DNA from: Rhizobiales bacterium GAS188
GTDB taxonomy: Bacteria > Pseudomonadota > Alphaproteobacteria > Rhizobiales > Beijerinckiaceae
NCBI GenBank assembly: GCA_900104855.1
Contig: FNSS01000001.1
Span: 4,898,001-4,962,000, forward strand
Length of the DNA stretch: 64,000 nucleotides
Reading direction: 5' to 3'
Shown: positions 51,123 through 60,992 of the stretch, one piece after another
Numbering within the stretch: the first letter of the stretch is position 1
Layout: the number at the start of each line of letters is the position of its first letter
Position numbers and translations under genes: made by a program
Notes under the pieces: generated by a model
What the model saw: only the letters and a program-made list of their open reading frames with translations
Told to the model about the DNA's origin: nothing
Database searches by the model: none

Positions 51123-51356
51123 CTTGCCCCGCCATTCATCCGGACGTTCGGCGGGCTCTTCGGCTGATCGATCCCGCTTCCGCGACCGCGACGAAGGCCG
51201 CGCCGCCGCCGAGCTTCTTCGTTCGGCTTTTCCGGAAATGAGTTCCCCGTACTGCAGCCTAATCCGAACGTTCGGCGCATGCTATGTGGTGCTCATTCAA
51301 CCAGGACGAAGCGCCGCGAAGACGCCGCCCTCCGCCCCAAATCGAGGATAAGAGAG

Positions 51357-52274
51357 ATGCTTCGCTTTGCGTTGGGCGTTCTTGGCGCCCTTGCGGTTTC
51401 GCTGCCGGCGGCGGCGCAGGTCCAACCTTTCCCGTCGAGCTTTCGGACGCAGGAGATCGCGACCAACGGCGTCACCCTCCATGTGCGGATCGGCGGCCAG
51501 GGGTCGGCGGTGGTGCTGCTGCATGGATACGGCGAAACGGGCGATATGTGGGCCCCGCTCGCGGCCGAGCTCGCACGCGATCACACGGTAATCGTGCCCG
51601 ACCTGCGCGGCATGGGGCTCTCGTCACGTCCCGAGAGCGGCTACGACAAGAAAACGCAAGGCCGGGATATCGACGGACTGCTGGATGCCTTGAAGATCGA
51701 CAAGGCCGATCTCGTCACGCACGACATCGGCAACATGGTCGGCTACGCCTTTGCGGCCCAATATCCCGATCGCGTCACCAAATTCGTCCTCATGGATGCA
51801 CCGCTGCCCGGAATCGGCCCCTGGGATCAGATCGTGCAGAGCCACGCCCTCTGGCATTTTTCCTTCTGGGGTCCCGACGCCGAACGTCTGGTCGCCGGCC
51901 GCGAGCGCATCTATCTCGATCGCTTCTGGAACGAGTTCTCGGCCGATCCGAAGAATTTCGGTGAAGCGTCGCGGAAGCACTATGCGAAGCTCTACGCCAG
52001 GCCCGGCGCCATGCATGCCGGCTTCGCACAGTTCAAAGCCTTCGATCAGGATGCGCAGGACAACAGGGCCCTTGCCGCCAAAGGCAAGTTGACGATGCCG
52101 GTGCTCGCGATCGGCGGCGAGAAATCCTTCGGCCCAACGATGGCTGTCGTCATGCGTGCCGCAGCGACCGACGTCACCGAGGCCGTGATCCCGAAATCGG
52201 GCCACTGGCTGATGGAAGAGCAGCCCACCGCCACCATTGCCTCCGTGCGCGCTTTCCTCGATCGCAAGGGTTGA
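51357..52274 (+). CDS. Exported alpha/beta hydrolase, epoxide hydrolase-like
   Basis: A 305-residue enzyme with a Sec signal peptide (MLRFALGVLGALAVSLPAAAQ). The core has oxyanion motif LLHGYGETGDMW, RPESGYDKKTQG and the nucleophile elbow LVTHDIGNMVGYAFA, where the nucleophile is Asp123, as in epoxide hydrolases and haloalkane/haloacetate dehalogenases rather than Ser esterases. The catalytic His283 is in PKSGHWLMEEQP. The start has AGAGAG at good distance. It ends 4 bases before the convergent acetoacetate decarboxylase gene stop. The substrate would be an epoxide or haloacid met in the periplasm. Confidence 0.87.
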   Translation: MLRFALGVLGALAVSLPAAAQVQPFPSSFRTQEIATNGVTLHVRIGGQGSAVVLLHGYGETGDMWAPLAAELARDHTVIVPDLRGMGLSSRPESGYDKKTQGRDIDGLLDALKIDKADLVTHDIGNMVGYAFAAQYPDRVTKFVLMDAPLPGIGPWDQIVQSHALWHFSFWGPDAERLVAGRERIYLDRFWNEFSADPKNFGEASRKHYAKLYARPGAMHAGFAQFKAFDQDAQDNRALAAKGKLTMPVLAIGGEKSFGPTMAVVMRAAATDVTEAVIPKSGHWLMEEQPTATIASVRAFLDRKG

Positions 52275-52278
52275 GCCC

Positions 52279-53037
52279 TCAGCCGACGGCGCCGTCCTTC
52301 ATGTAGTCGAACAGCACGCGCCCGAACGGCAAGGTGAGGTCGGCGATGAAGTGATGCGCGGCGACGACGCGGCGCACCGGCAGATCGGCGACTGGTGCAT
52401 TGACATGCGCCATGAGATGCAGCCGCCCAGGTCCCATCCAGGAGCCCTTGACGGTGATCTCGGTGAGGTTGAGGGCCACGAGCTGGCAGATCTCGGGCTT
52501 ACCCGTGATGCTGGGGATGAGCTTGAGATTGACTTGCGTCTTGCTCAGCGTCGCGGTGGTCGCGGCGCCATTGCCCGCCATGCTCTCATGCTTGTAGCCC
52601 ATGGTGCCGACGGCGACCATCTGGCCCGCATATTGGAGCGTGCCGGTGAGCGTGTCCTTGACGATCTCGAGCTTGGGATGGGCGTATTTCTTGGGGAAGC
52701 CCCAGATCTCGCGGCCGGCAGCGATCGGCGGATCGTCGTCGAGGTACATCTGCGAGACGAAACTCATCTCCTCGCCGGCGAAGCGGCAAGGGATGACGAG
52801 GCCGGATTCGGTATAGCTGCCGAAGCCCGAGGAGTCGGGCATCTTGATCCACTCATAGTTGACGAAAGGCTGGTCGGCAGGCTCCAGCGGCTCTGGAAGC
52901 TGGGCCCGGATGAGGGCTGGGTCGGTCTCATAGGTGATGACGAGATATTCGCGATTGACGAAGCGATAGGGGCCGGCCGGATAGCTCGGCCCGGCGGCCG
53001 GCATCGAGGGGAGCTTGAGCACATCCGCCTTGAGCAT
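52279..53037 (-). CDS. adc: Acetoacetate decarboxylase
   Basis: A 252-residue decarboxylase that turns acetoacetate into acetone and CO2 through a Lys Schiff base. The catalytic pair is Lys116-Lys117 in REIWGFPKKYAHPKLEI, with the conserved Glu-rich segment PFVNYEWIKMPDSSGFGSYTESGLVIPCRF. The start MLKADVLKLPSMPAAGPSYPAGPYRF follows GGAGGCC; the longer frame upstream is not conserved. It is divergent from the patatin gene, an association often seen with 3-hydroxybutyrate metabolism. No 3-hydroxybutyrate dehydrogenase gene is in the window. Confidence 0.93.
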   Translation of the reverse strand: MLKADVLKLPSMPAAGPSYPAGPYRFVNREYLVITYETDPALIRAQLPEPLEPADQPFVNYEWIKMPDSSGFGSYTESGLVIPCRFAGEEMSFVSQMYLDDDPPIAAGREIWGFPKKYAHPKLEIVKDTLTGTLQYAGQMVAVGTMGYKHESMAGNGAATTATLSKTQVNLKLIPSITGKPEICQLVALNLTEITVKGSWMGPGRLHLMAHVNAPVADLPVRRVVAAHHFIADLTLPFGRVLFDYMKDGAVG

Positions 53038-53369
53038 TCTGGCCTCCTTCATGGATCGGCTCGCCGACGGGCGGCAAGAGATCTCGATCGCGACGCAATA
53101 TTCGGCATCCGCGGTGACGCGGGATGGGCGCTTGCGCCACAAGCACATTCCTTGCCAGCGGCGATAGCGACGCCTCGCTCGATTGCCGGGTGAGCTATGG
53201 CGAGCCTCGCTGACAAGCGTGTGACGCGCCGTATTGGCGGCGCGTCATGAGCGCGTCACCGCTGCTTCGCCATTCTGGTTCCGGTGAAGCGACCTGCTGG
53301 TCGCCCGGAGGATGGCGCGACACCGAAGAGCCGCGGAAAGCTCCCTCAGAGCATATTGGAACGACGATC
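53038..53369. other. Divergent intergenic region, adc-like / patatin
   Basis: A 332-base gap that should hold the promoters of both divergent genes. Open frames that run through it lack ribosome sites. Near 53170-53240 short inverted pieces (GCGACGCCTCGC, GACGCGCC...GGCGCGTC at about 53223-53246) are present, the latter an 8-bp inverted pair around TATTGGC-like A/T. No further feature is seen. Confidence 0.45.
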
Positions 53370-54533
53370 ATGAACGGTGAAGCGCCGACAGCGGCTGAGC
53401 CGCAGCCCGACGGGATCTGGCGCCCCGAGCGCTGCGAGAGGGTGGCGCTCGTCCTGCAGGGTGGCGGGGCGCTCGGCGCCTATCAGGCCGGTGTCTACCA
53501 GGCGCTCCATGAAGCGCGCATCGAGCCGGACTGGGTCTCGGGCGTCTCGATCGGCGCCATCAACTCGGCGATCATCGCCGGCAATCCGCCCGAGCGGCGC
53601 CTCGAGCGCCTGCGCAGCTTCTGGGAACGCATCACCGACCCCAAGATCTGGGCCTTCACTCCCGATGGAGACGTGTTTCGCAGGGCGCGCAACGCCGCAA
53701 GCTCGCTGTTCACCGCGTCCCTTGGCCAGCCGGGATTCTTCACGCCGCGCTTCCCGGGGCCCTGGTTGAGCGCGGTGGGCGCCCGCGACGCGACGAGCTA
53801 TTACGACACCTCTCCCCTGCGCGAGACCTTGTGCGAGCTCGTCGATTTCGAGCTCTTGAATGCGCGGGCGGTTCGCTTCTCGGTCGGGGCCGTCAATGTG
53901 CTGACCGGCAACTTCGTCTATTTCGACAATGCCGACGGCAGGATCGAGCCCGAGCATGTGATGGCGAGCGGCGCCCTGCCTCCGGCGCTGCCCATGGTCA
54001 AGATCGGCACCGATCATTTCTGGGATGGAGGCATCGTCTCGAACACCCCGCTGCAGCATCTGCTCGAGCAGGAGGACAATCTCAACGCGCTCGTCTTCCA
54101 GCTCGATCTGTTCAGCGCCCGAGGGGCCTTGCCGCGCGACATCCAGGACGTGATGGCCCGTCACAAGGACATCATGTATTCCTCGCGCACCCGTTACAAC
54201 ACCGACGTCTTCAGGCGCCTGCACAACTGGAAAGCGCAGCTTTATCAGGCGCTCGCCAAGGTGCCGCCGGATCAGCTCACTGCGGACGAGAGACGGCTGC
54301 GCGACGAGCTCGCCCATCAGCCCGAGATCACCATCCTGCACCTCATCTACCAGCAGAAGGCTTATGAGGGGCACGCCAAGGACCATGAATTCTCGGGCAC
54401 CTCGATGCGCGAGCATTGGCAGAGCGGCTATGAGGACACGAAGCGCAGCCTGAAGCGGCGTGACTGGCTGGCCCTGCCGCCGCCGGGCTCGGGCGTCGTC
54501 GTGCATGACGTGCATCGCGAAGACGCAGGCTGA
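53370..54533 (+). CDS. Patatin-like phospholipase (with DUF3734-type C-terminus)
   Basis: A 387-residue lipid acyl hydrolase. The oxyanion loop is LVLQGGGALGAYQAGVYQAL (GGGALG at 31-36), the nucleophile Ser60 in SGVSIGAINSAIIAG, and the catalytic Asp219 in DHFWDGGIVSNTPLQHLL. The C-terminal third (RDIQDVMARHKDIMYSSRTRYNTDVFRRLHNW and LIYQQKAYEGHAKDHEFSGTSMREHWQSGYEDTKRSL) matches the DUF3734 extension found in patatins near 3-hydroxybutyrate genes. The ATG at 53370 is chosen; the longer frame upstream lacks conserved sequence. It may release fatty acids or hydroxyacids from storage or membrane lipid. Confidence 0.91.
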   Translation: MNGEAPTAAEPQPDGIWRPERCERVALVLQGGGALGAYQAGVYQALHEARIEPDWVSGVSIGAINSAIIAGNPPERRLERLRSFWERITDPKIWAFTPDGDVFRRARNAASSLFTASLGQPGFFTPRFPGPWLSAVGARDATSYYDTSPLRETLCELVDFELLNARAVRFSVGAVNVLTGNFVYFDNADGRIEPEHVMASGALPPALPMVKIGTDHFWDGGIVSNTPLQHLLEQEDNLNALVFQLDLFSARGALPRDIQDVMARHKDIMYSSRTRYNTDVFRRLHNWKAQLYQALAKVPPDQLTADERRLRDELAHQPEITILHLIYQQKAYEGHAKDHEFSGTSMREHWQSGYEDTKRSLKRRDWLALPPPGSGVVVHDVHREDAG

Positions 54534-54955
54534 GCGCGCCCGTCCGAGGGCATTTCCTGTCGGCGCTGATTTGGGCTTGTCCGACGGGCCGGGCTGAAGC
54601 AGGATGGGGCCGAAGCCGATAGCGATCTCGGGGGTCATTGGGGGCATCCTGCCCTGCCTTTGTGATCGGGCTTCGCAATAACGGGCACTGAAGGGGGCCG
54701 ATGGTCAGGAGCATCTCCTGGCTCGGCCTCGCCGGGAGAGCTGCGCTCCGCTGCTGCTACAGGCCGGCGAGAGGGGCCTGTCCGCGGCGATCATCGTCAT
54801 ATTCCGGCTCGGTTCCTCGTTCCCGCGCAGGGTTCATTATTTCCCGCAAACTTGAGTTTACCATTTTAAATTTGCTGTGCTATCGTTTTACCATCTCATT
54901 GAGGCAAGAGGCCGCGCCGTCGCGAAGAAACAATAATCAAATATTTCCGTGAAGC
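54534..54955. promoter_or_regulatory. Promoter region of peptide-type ABC operon with direct repeats
   Basis: A 422-base gap. The last 130 bases are strongly A/T-rich for this genome. TTTACCAT occurs twice in direct orientation, at 54857-54864 and 54887-54894, exactly 30 bases apart (about three helical turns), 62 to 99 bases before the start codon. This looks like a pair of binding sites for one regulator. The earlier part of the gap shows no convincing gene. Confidence 0.5.
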
Positions 54956-56758
54956 ATGGAGAACGTCATGCAAGAGCAGGAGCTGCGTCGTCTGATCTCG
55001 CGGGTGAAGGGCGGCACGCTATCGCGCCGCGCCTTCGTGCAGAAAATGCTTGCCGTGGGTCTGACCGCGCCCATGGCCGGGCAGATGCTGAGCCATTCCG
55101 GCGTCGCCATGGCGCAGACGGCTTCGGGCTACAAGCCGACCAAGGCCGGGGGTGGCGGACCCGTCAAATTGCTGTTCTGGCAGGCGCCGACACTGCTCAA
55201 CCCGCATTTCGCGGTCGGCACCAAGGATCAGGAAGCCTCCCGCATCTTCTATGAGCCGCTGGCCGGCTGGGACGGAGAGGGCAATCTCAAGGCGATCCTC
55301 GCCGCGGAAATTCCAAGCCTCGAAAATGACGGCCTCGCGAGTGACGGCATGTCGGTCACTTGGGTCTTGAAGAAAGACGTGAAATGGCATGACGGCACGC
55401 CGTTCACTGCCGATGATTGCGTGTTCAATTGGAAATACGCCTCAGATCCGGAGACGGCCGCAACCACCGTCGGTACCTATAAGGACGTCACGGTCGAGAA
55501 GATCGACACCTATACCGTGAAGGTGCGGTTCAAGAAGCCGACGCCGTATTGGGCCGATGCCTTCGTCGGGACGCGCGGCATGCTCATCCCCAAACACCTT
55601 TTTGAGGCCTATAGCGGCGCCAAATCGCGCGACGCGCCGACCAATCTGAAGCCTGTCGGCACGGGGCCGTATAAATTCGTCGATTTCAGGCCGGGCGACC
55701 TGGTCAGCGGCGCGATCAACACCAACTATCATGTGCCGAATCGACCGTATTTCGACACGGTCGAGATGAAGGGCGGCGGCGACGCCATATCGGCGGCCAG
55801 AGCCGTGCTGCAGACCGGTGAATATGACTTTGCCTGGAACCTGCAGGTCGAGGACGAGATCCTCAAGAAGCTCGAGGATGGCGGCCAGGGCCATGTGGCG
55901 ATCGTCGATGGCGGCGATATCGAGCATATCCAGCTCAACACCACCGATCCCTGGACCGAGGTCGACGGCGAGAGGTCGAGCCCGAAGACCAAGCATCCGA
56001 GCTTGAGTGACAAGGCGGTGCGCGATGCCTTGAATCTGCTGGTCGATCGCGGCTCGGTGCAGAAATTCATCTATGGGCGCACGGGTGTGGCGACCGCCAA
56101 CTACCTCAACAATCCCGAGCGCTATCGCTCCAAGGCGACGAAGTGGGAGCTGAACATCGACAAAGCCAACCAGATGCTCGACGCCGCCGGCTGGAAGCGC
56201 GGTGCGGACGGCGTACGCGAGAAGGACGGCAAGAAGTTGAAATATGTCTACCAGACCTCGATCAATACGCCACGTCAGAAAACTCAGGCGATCGTCAAGC
56301 AATCCTGCCAGAAGGCCGGCATCGAAATCGAGCTGAAATCAGTCACAGCCTCGGTGTTCTTCTCGTCAGATGTCGCCAACCCGGATACCTATCCGCATTT
56401 CTACTGCGACCTCCAAATGTATACGACAACCATGACCGAACCTGACCCTGGGGAGTTCATGAAGGTGTTCATCGCGAATGAGGCCGCCAGCAAGGAGAAC
56501 AAATGGCAGGGGCGCAATATCCTGCGGTGGCGCAACGAGGACTACGACAAGGCCTATCACGCGGCCGAGGGCGAGCTCGATCCGGTGAAGCGCGCTGCGC
56601 TCTTCATCAAGATGAACGAATTGGTCATCGCCGACACCGCCGTCATTCCGGTCGTCTATCGGCCGAGGGTGGCGGGCCTTAAGAACAAGGTCGTGGCGCC
56701 GCTCAGCGGCTGGGACAATAATCTGTGGCTGATCTCGGACTGGTATCGCGAAACATGA
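54956..56758 (+). CDS. Peptide/nickel-type ABC substrate-binding protein with Tat-type leader
   Basis: A 600-residue periplasmic binding protein of the SBP_bac_5 family. The leader has a twin-arginine motif SRRAFVQK (23-30) followed by a hydrophobic stretch and AMAQ, so it is probably Tat-exported. The mature protein has KLLFWQAPTLLNPHFAVGTKDQEASRIFYEPLAGWD, LKKDVKWHDGTPFTADDCVFNWKYASDPETA and VGTGPYKFVDFRPGD, all typical of the family. An ATG four codons later (54968) is a possible start. It heads a five-gene operon of a complete DppABCDF/Opp-type importer. Ligand unknown. Confidence 0.93.
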   Translation: MENVMQEQELRRLISRVKGGTLSRRAFVQKMLAVGLTAPMAGQMLSHSGVAMAQTASGYKPTKAGGGGPVKLLFWQAPTLLNPHFAVGTKDQEASRIFYEPLAGWDGEGNLKAILAAEIPSLENDGLASDGMSVTWVLKKDVKWHDGTPFTADDCVFNWKYASDPETAATTVGTYKDVTVEKIDTYTVKVRFKKPTPYWADAFVGTRGMLIPKHLFEAYSGAKSRDAPTNLKPVGTGPYKFVDFRPGDLVSGAINTNYHVPNRPYFDTVEMKGGGDAISAARAVLQTGEYDFAWNLQVEDEILKKLEDGGQGHVAIVDGGDIEHIQLNTTDPWTEVDGERSSPKTKHPSLSDKAVRDALNLLVDRGSVQKFIYGRTGVATANYLNNPERYRSKATKWELNIDKANQMLDAAGWKRGADGVREKDGKKLKYVYQTSINTPRQKTQAIVKQSCQKAGIEIELKSVTASVFFSSDVANPDTYPHFYCDLQMYTTTMTEPDPGEFMKVFIANEAASKENKWQGRNILRWRNEDYDKAYHAAEGELDPVKRAALFIKMNELVIADTAVIPVVYRPRVAGLKNKVVAPLSGWDNNLWLISDWYRET

Positions 56759-56801
56759 GGTCGAGCCTCGTACGAAACGCCTCGGGGGCGCGGATGCGCT
56801 A

Positions 56802-57761
56802 ATGGGACGCTATCTGACCCGACGCCTGCTCATCGCCGTCCCGAGCCTGATCGGCATCAGCATCGTGCTCTACACGGTGCTGGCGCTCGCGCCCGGCGAT
56901 CCCTTCGGCGAGCTGACCACCAATCCGAACGTGCCGCCCGAGGTAGCCGTGGCGCTGCGGGCGAAGTTCGGCCTCGATGATCCGGTCATGCTGCGCTATG
57001 TGCGCTGGCTGCTCGCGATGCTGCATGGAGATTGGGGCTTCTCCTTCGTCAGCCGCGTGAATGTCGACACGCTCATCCTGCAGCGTTTGCCCGCCACCTT
57101 GATCGTGATCGGCTTGTCGCAGGTGCTCGCGCTCCTGATCGCGCTGCCGGTCGGTGTCTTTGCGGCGACCCGCCCCTATTCACTGTTCGACCAGATCGCC
57201 AATACGCTGGCTTTCATCGGCTTCTCGTTGCCGACCTTCTTCACCGGGCTGCTGTTCATCCTGGTGTTCTCCATTCATCTCGATTGGCTGCCCTTCGTCT
57301 ACCGCTCCGATCTCAGCTCCACGGGATGGCGTTGGCTCTGGGAGGAGTTCCGCCAATCGATCATGCCGATCGCGGTGCTCGGCTTGTTCCAGGCCGCGTC
57401 CTGGACGCGCTATGTCCGCTCGGCCATGCTCGACGTCATCCGCCTCGATTATGTGACGACGGCGCGCGCCAAGGGCTTGCGAGAACACAAGGTCGTCATG
57501 AAGCATGTGGTGCGCAACGCCCTCATCCCGGTGGTGACGCTCGTCGCGCTGCAGATGCCGGCGATCTTTGGCGGCGCCATCGTCACCGAGCAGATCTTCC
57601 GCGTGCCCGGCATCGGTTCGCTGCTCATCTCTTCGATCCTCGCCAATGACACGCCCGTCATCATGGCGGTGACCTTCGTCTTCGCCTGCCTCGTCATCCT
57701 GTTCAACCTGGTCGCGGACATCCTGTATGGCTGGCTCGATCCCCGCATCGCTTACCGCTGA
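56802..57761 (+). CDS. Dipeptide-type ABC permease (DppB-like)
   Basis: A 319-residue inner-membrane permease with six helices, opening MGRYLTRRLLIAVPSLIGISIVLYTVLALAPGDPFGEL. The EAA loop TTARAKGLREHKVVMKHVVRNALIPVVTLVALQMPAIFGGAIVTEQIFRVPGIG matches DppB/OppB. It begins 43 bases after the binding-protein stop and overlaps the next gene by 35 bases. Confidence 0.93.
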   Translation: MGRYLTRRLLIAVPSLIGISIVLYTVLALAPGDPFGELTTNPNVPPEVAVALRAKFGLDDPVMLRYVRWLLAMLHGDWGFSFVSRVNVDTLILQRLPATLIVIGLSQVLALLIALPVGVFAATRPYSLFDQIANTLAFIGFSLPTFFTGLLFILVFSIHLDWLPFVYRSDLSSTGWRWLWEEFRQSIMPIAVLGLFQAASWTRYVRSAMLDVIRLDYVTTARAKGLREHKVVMKHVVRNALIPVVTLVALQMPAIFGGAIVTEQIFRVPGIGSLLISSILANDTPVIMAVTFVFACLVILFNLVADILYGWLDPRIAYR

Positions 57762-58680
57762 CGCGGCTGCCGACGCGATCGCGTCGGGGCATGGCCTGTC
57801 GCCGCATGTGTCGCCGGCGCGCGAGGCCTGGCGGCGCTTGCGCCGCCATCGCCTCGCTGTGGTCAGCGCCATCATCCTGCTGCTGCTGATGCTCGCCGTC
57901 GTCCTCGGTCCTGTCATCTGGGCCTTGCCGATCAACGATGTCGACTTCACGGCGCGTCTCGAGGTGCCCTCATTGGCGCATCCCTTGGGCACGGATGATC
58001 TCGGGCAGGATATTCTGGCGCGCATGCTCTATGGCGGGCGCATCTCGCTCGCCGTCGGACTTGCGGCGATGCTGGTCTCGATCGTGGTCGGCACCCTGGT
58101 CGGGGCGGTCGCGGGCATTTCGCGCGGCAGCGTCGACGCGGGCCTGATGTGGCTCACGGATCTCTTCCTGTCGCTGCCGCAATTGCCGCTCCTGCTCCTC
58201 CTCATCTATCTGTTTCGGGATGCGCTCAAGGGCGTATTTGGCCCTGAGGGCGGGGTGTTCGTGCTGATGGTCACCGTCATCGGCGGCTTTCGCTGGATGC
58301 CCGTCGCGCGGCTGGTGAGGGCTCAGTTCCTGTCGCTGCGCGAAAAGGAGTTCGTCGAGGCGGCACGGGCGCTCGGCGCCTCGACCTTCCGGCAGGTCAC
58401 GCGCCACATCCTGCCGAATGCGCTCGGGCCGGTGATCGTGGCCGGCACGATCAATGTGGCCGACGCGATCATCGCCGAAGCGACGCTTTCCTTCCTCGGC
58501 CTCGGCTTCCCGCCCGATATTCCGACCTGGGGCCGGATCCTGTTCGACGCCAAGGACTATCTCGACGTCGCGCCCCATTGGGCGCTGTTTCCGGGGGCGG
58601 CCATCTTCCTCGCCGTGCTCACCATCAACTTCATCGGTGATGGCCTGCGCGACGTGCTCGACCCACGCAAGATCTTGTAG
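57727..58680 (+). CDS. Dipeptide-type ABC permease (DppC-like)
   Basis: A 317-residue permease partner of DppB. It has the N-terminal part [37 protein letters not shown], then [29 protein letters not shown] and the EAA loop [59 protein letters not shown], both diagnostic. The start at 57727 overlaps DppB by 35 bases; a later Met-less start cannot be excluded. Confidence 0.93.
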   Translation: MAGSIPASLTADAAADAIASGHGLSPHVSPAREAWRRLRRHRLAVVSAIILLLLMLAVVLGPVIWALPINDVDFTARLEVPSLAHPLGTDDLGQDILARMLYGGRISLAVGLAAMLVSIVVGTLVGAVAGISRGSVDAGLMWLTDLFLSLPQLPLLLLLIYLFRDALKGVFGPEGGVFVLMVTVIGGFRWMPVARLVRAQFLSLREKEFVEAARALGASTFRQVTRHILPNALGPVIVAGTINVADAIIAEATLSFLGLGFPPDIPTWGRILFDAKDYLDVAPHWALFPGAAIFLAVLTINFIGDGLRDVLDPRKIL

Positions 58681-58706
58681 GCAGCCGCTTGGAAGCAACA
58701 CCCCGT

Positions 58707-59684
<978 letters not shown>

Positions 59685-59697
59685 GAACTCGGGCCCC

Positions 59698-60672
59698 GTG
59701 AGCGAACCCCTCCTGCGCGTCAAGGACCTCGTCAAGAACTTCCTGGTGAAGGGTGGGCTGCTCGGGCGCGAGGTCGGCAAGGTCCATGCCGTCGACCATG
59801 TCAGCTTCGACGTTGATGCCGGCAAGACCTTGGGCGTGGTCGGCGAGTCGGGTTGCGGCAAATCGACGACGGGGCGGTGCATTCTGCGGTTGATCGAGCC
59901 GACCTCGGGCGAGATCTGGTTCGAGGGCAGGGATGTCACGGCCCTCGACCGCAAGGCGCTGCGGGCGCTCGCCCGCGACATGCAGATCATCTTCCAGGAC
60001 CCCTATGCGTCGCTCAATCCGCGCATGACGGTCGGCGCGATCATCGGCGAGGCGCTGACCATTCACGGGCTCGCCAAATCAACGCGCGAGCACAATGAGA
60101 GGGTGGCCCAGCTTCTCGAGACCGTCGGGCTGAAATCCGATCATATGCGCCGCTATCCGCATGAATTCTCGGGCGGTCAGCGGCAGCGCATCGGTATCGC
60201 GCGGGCGCTTGCGGTCGAGCCCAAGCTGATCATCTGCGACGAGCCGGTATCGGCGCTCGATGTCTCGATCCAGGCCCAGGTGATCAACCTCCTGGAGGAT
60301 CTGCAGAAGCAGTTCAACCTGACCTACATTTTCATCGCCCATGATCTCTCGGTGGTCGAGCATATCAGCGACCGCGTCGCCGTGATGTATCTGGGGCGCG
60401 TCGTCGAGATCGCCTCGGCGCGCGATCTCTATGCCGACCCGCTGCATCCTTATACGGAAGCGCTGCTCTCGGCCGTGCCGATCCCGGATCCCAAGGTGAA
60501 GCGCCAGCGGATCATGCTGCAAGGCGATGTGCCGAACCCGATCCAGCCGCCTCCGGGTTGCCACTTCCACACGCGCTGCCCGATCCGGCAATTGCCGCTC
60601 TGCTCCACGGAAAGGCCAGAATTGAAGCGCCGCGCCGACGGGCATCAGGTCGCCTGCCATTTGCGGGGGTAG
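59698..60672 (+). CDS. Dipeptide-type ABC ATPase (DppF-like)
   Basis: A 324-residue ATP-binding subunit with GTG start at 59698, 13 bases after the DppD stop. Walker [33 protein letters not shown], signature [15 protein letters not shown], Walker [17 protein letters not shown], and [28 protein letters not shown]. The C-terminus has [16 protein letters not shown], again a Cys cluster. It completes the importer; a composite inverted repeat follows the stop. Confidence 0.93.
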   Translation: MSEPLLRVKDLVKNFLVKGGLLGREVGKVHAVDHVSFDVDAGKTLGVVGESGCGKSTTGRCILRLIEPTSGEIWFEGRDVTALDRKALRALARDMQIIFQDPYASLNPRMTVGAIIGEALTIHGLAKSTREHNERVAQLLETVGLKSDHMRRYPHEFSGGQRQRIGIARALAVEPKLIICDEPVSALDVSIQAQVINLLEDLQKQFNLTYIFIAHDLSVVEHISDRVAVMYLGRVVEIASARDLYADPLHPYTEALLSAVPIPDPKVKRQRIMLQGDVPNPIQPPPGCHFHTRCPIRQLPLCSTERPELKRRADGHQVACHLRG

Positions 60673-60700
60673 AGGTAGTCGACGAGGCCGTCCGGGCCAG

Positions 60701-60863
60701 TTCGTCATGGCCGGGCTTGTCCCGGCCATCCACGGCTTTCTATCCTTGGCAATGGGCGACTCGATCCACAAGTTAAGACCTGAGCGATCGCGAGTTGGCG
60801 CCCCTACAGGACACGGATTTTAAGAAAGGCGTGGATGGCCGGGACAAGCCCGGCCATGACGAA
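60701..60863. repeat. Composite element with 34-bp perfect terminal inverted repeats
   Basis: The arms 60701-60734 (TTCGTCATGGCCGGGCTTGT...) and 60830-60863 are perfectly complementary over 34 bases; pairing continues inward for about seven more bases after one mismatch (CTTTCT). Each arm contains the palindrome GGCCGGGCTTGTCCCGGCC. The 95-base centre has no gene. The 163-bp unit looks like a short non-autonomous element or a pair of interspersed repeats, and it lies between the Dpp-type operon and the ada gene. The rest of the 320-base gap is featureless. Confidence 0.7.
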
Positions 60864-60992
60864 TATCAGATATTTCAATATGTTGGCATCTTTATGAATT
60901 GCCGCGCAAGAGCCGGAGTGTGGCGCTGAGAGGCTGCGCCTAGATCAGGGTCGACGACAATGCCTACAGAGACAGGAACAAGGAGGCATCCG

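Noticed and set aside
54701-54952. A small open frame (83 codons) upstream of the peptide-importer operon.
   Set aside because: It crosses the A/T-rich promoter region and the direct repeats, has no ribosome site and an implausible composition.
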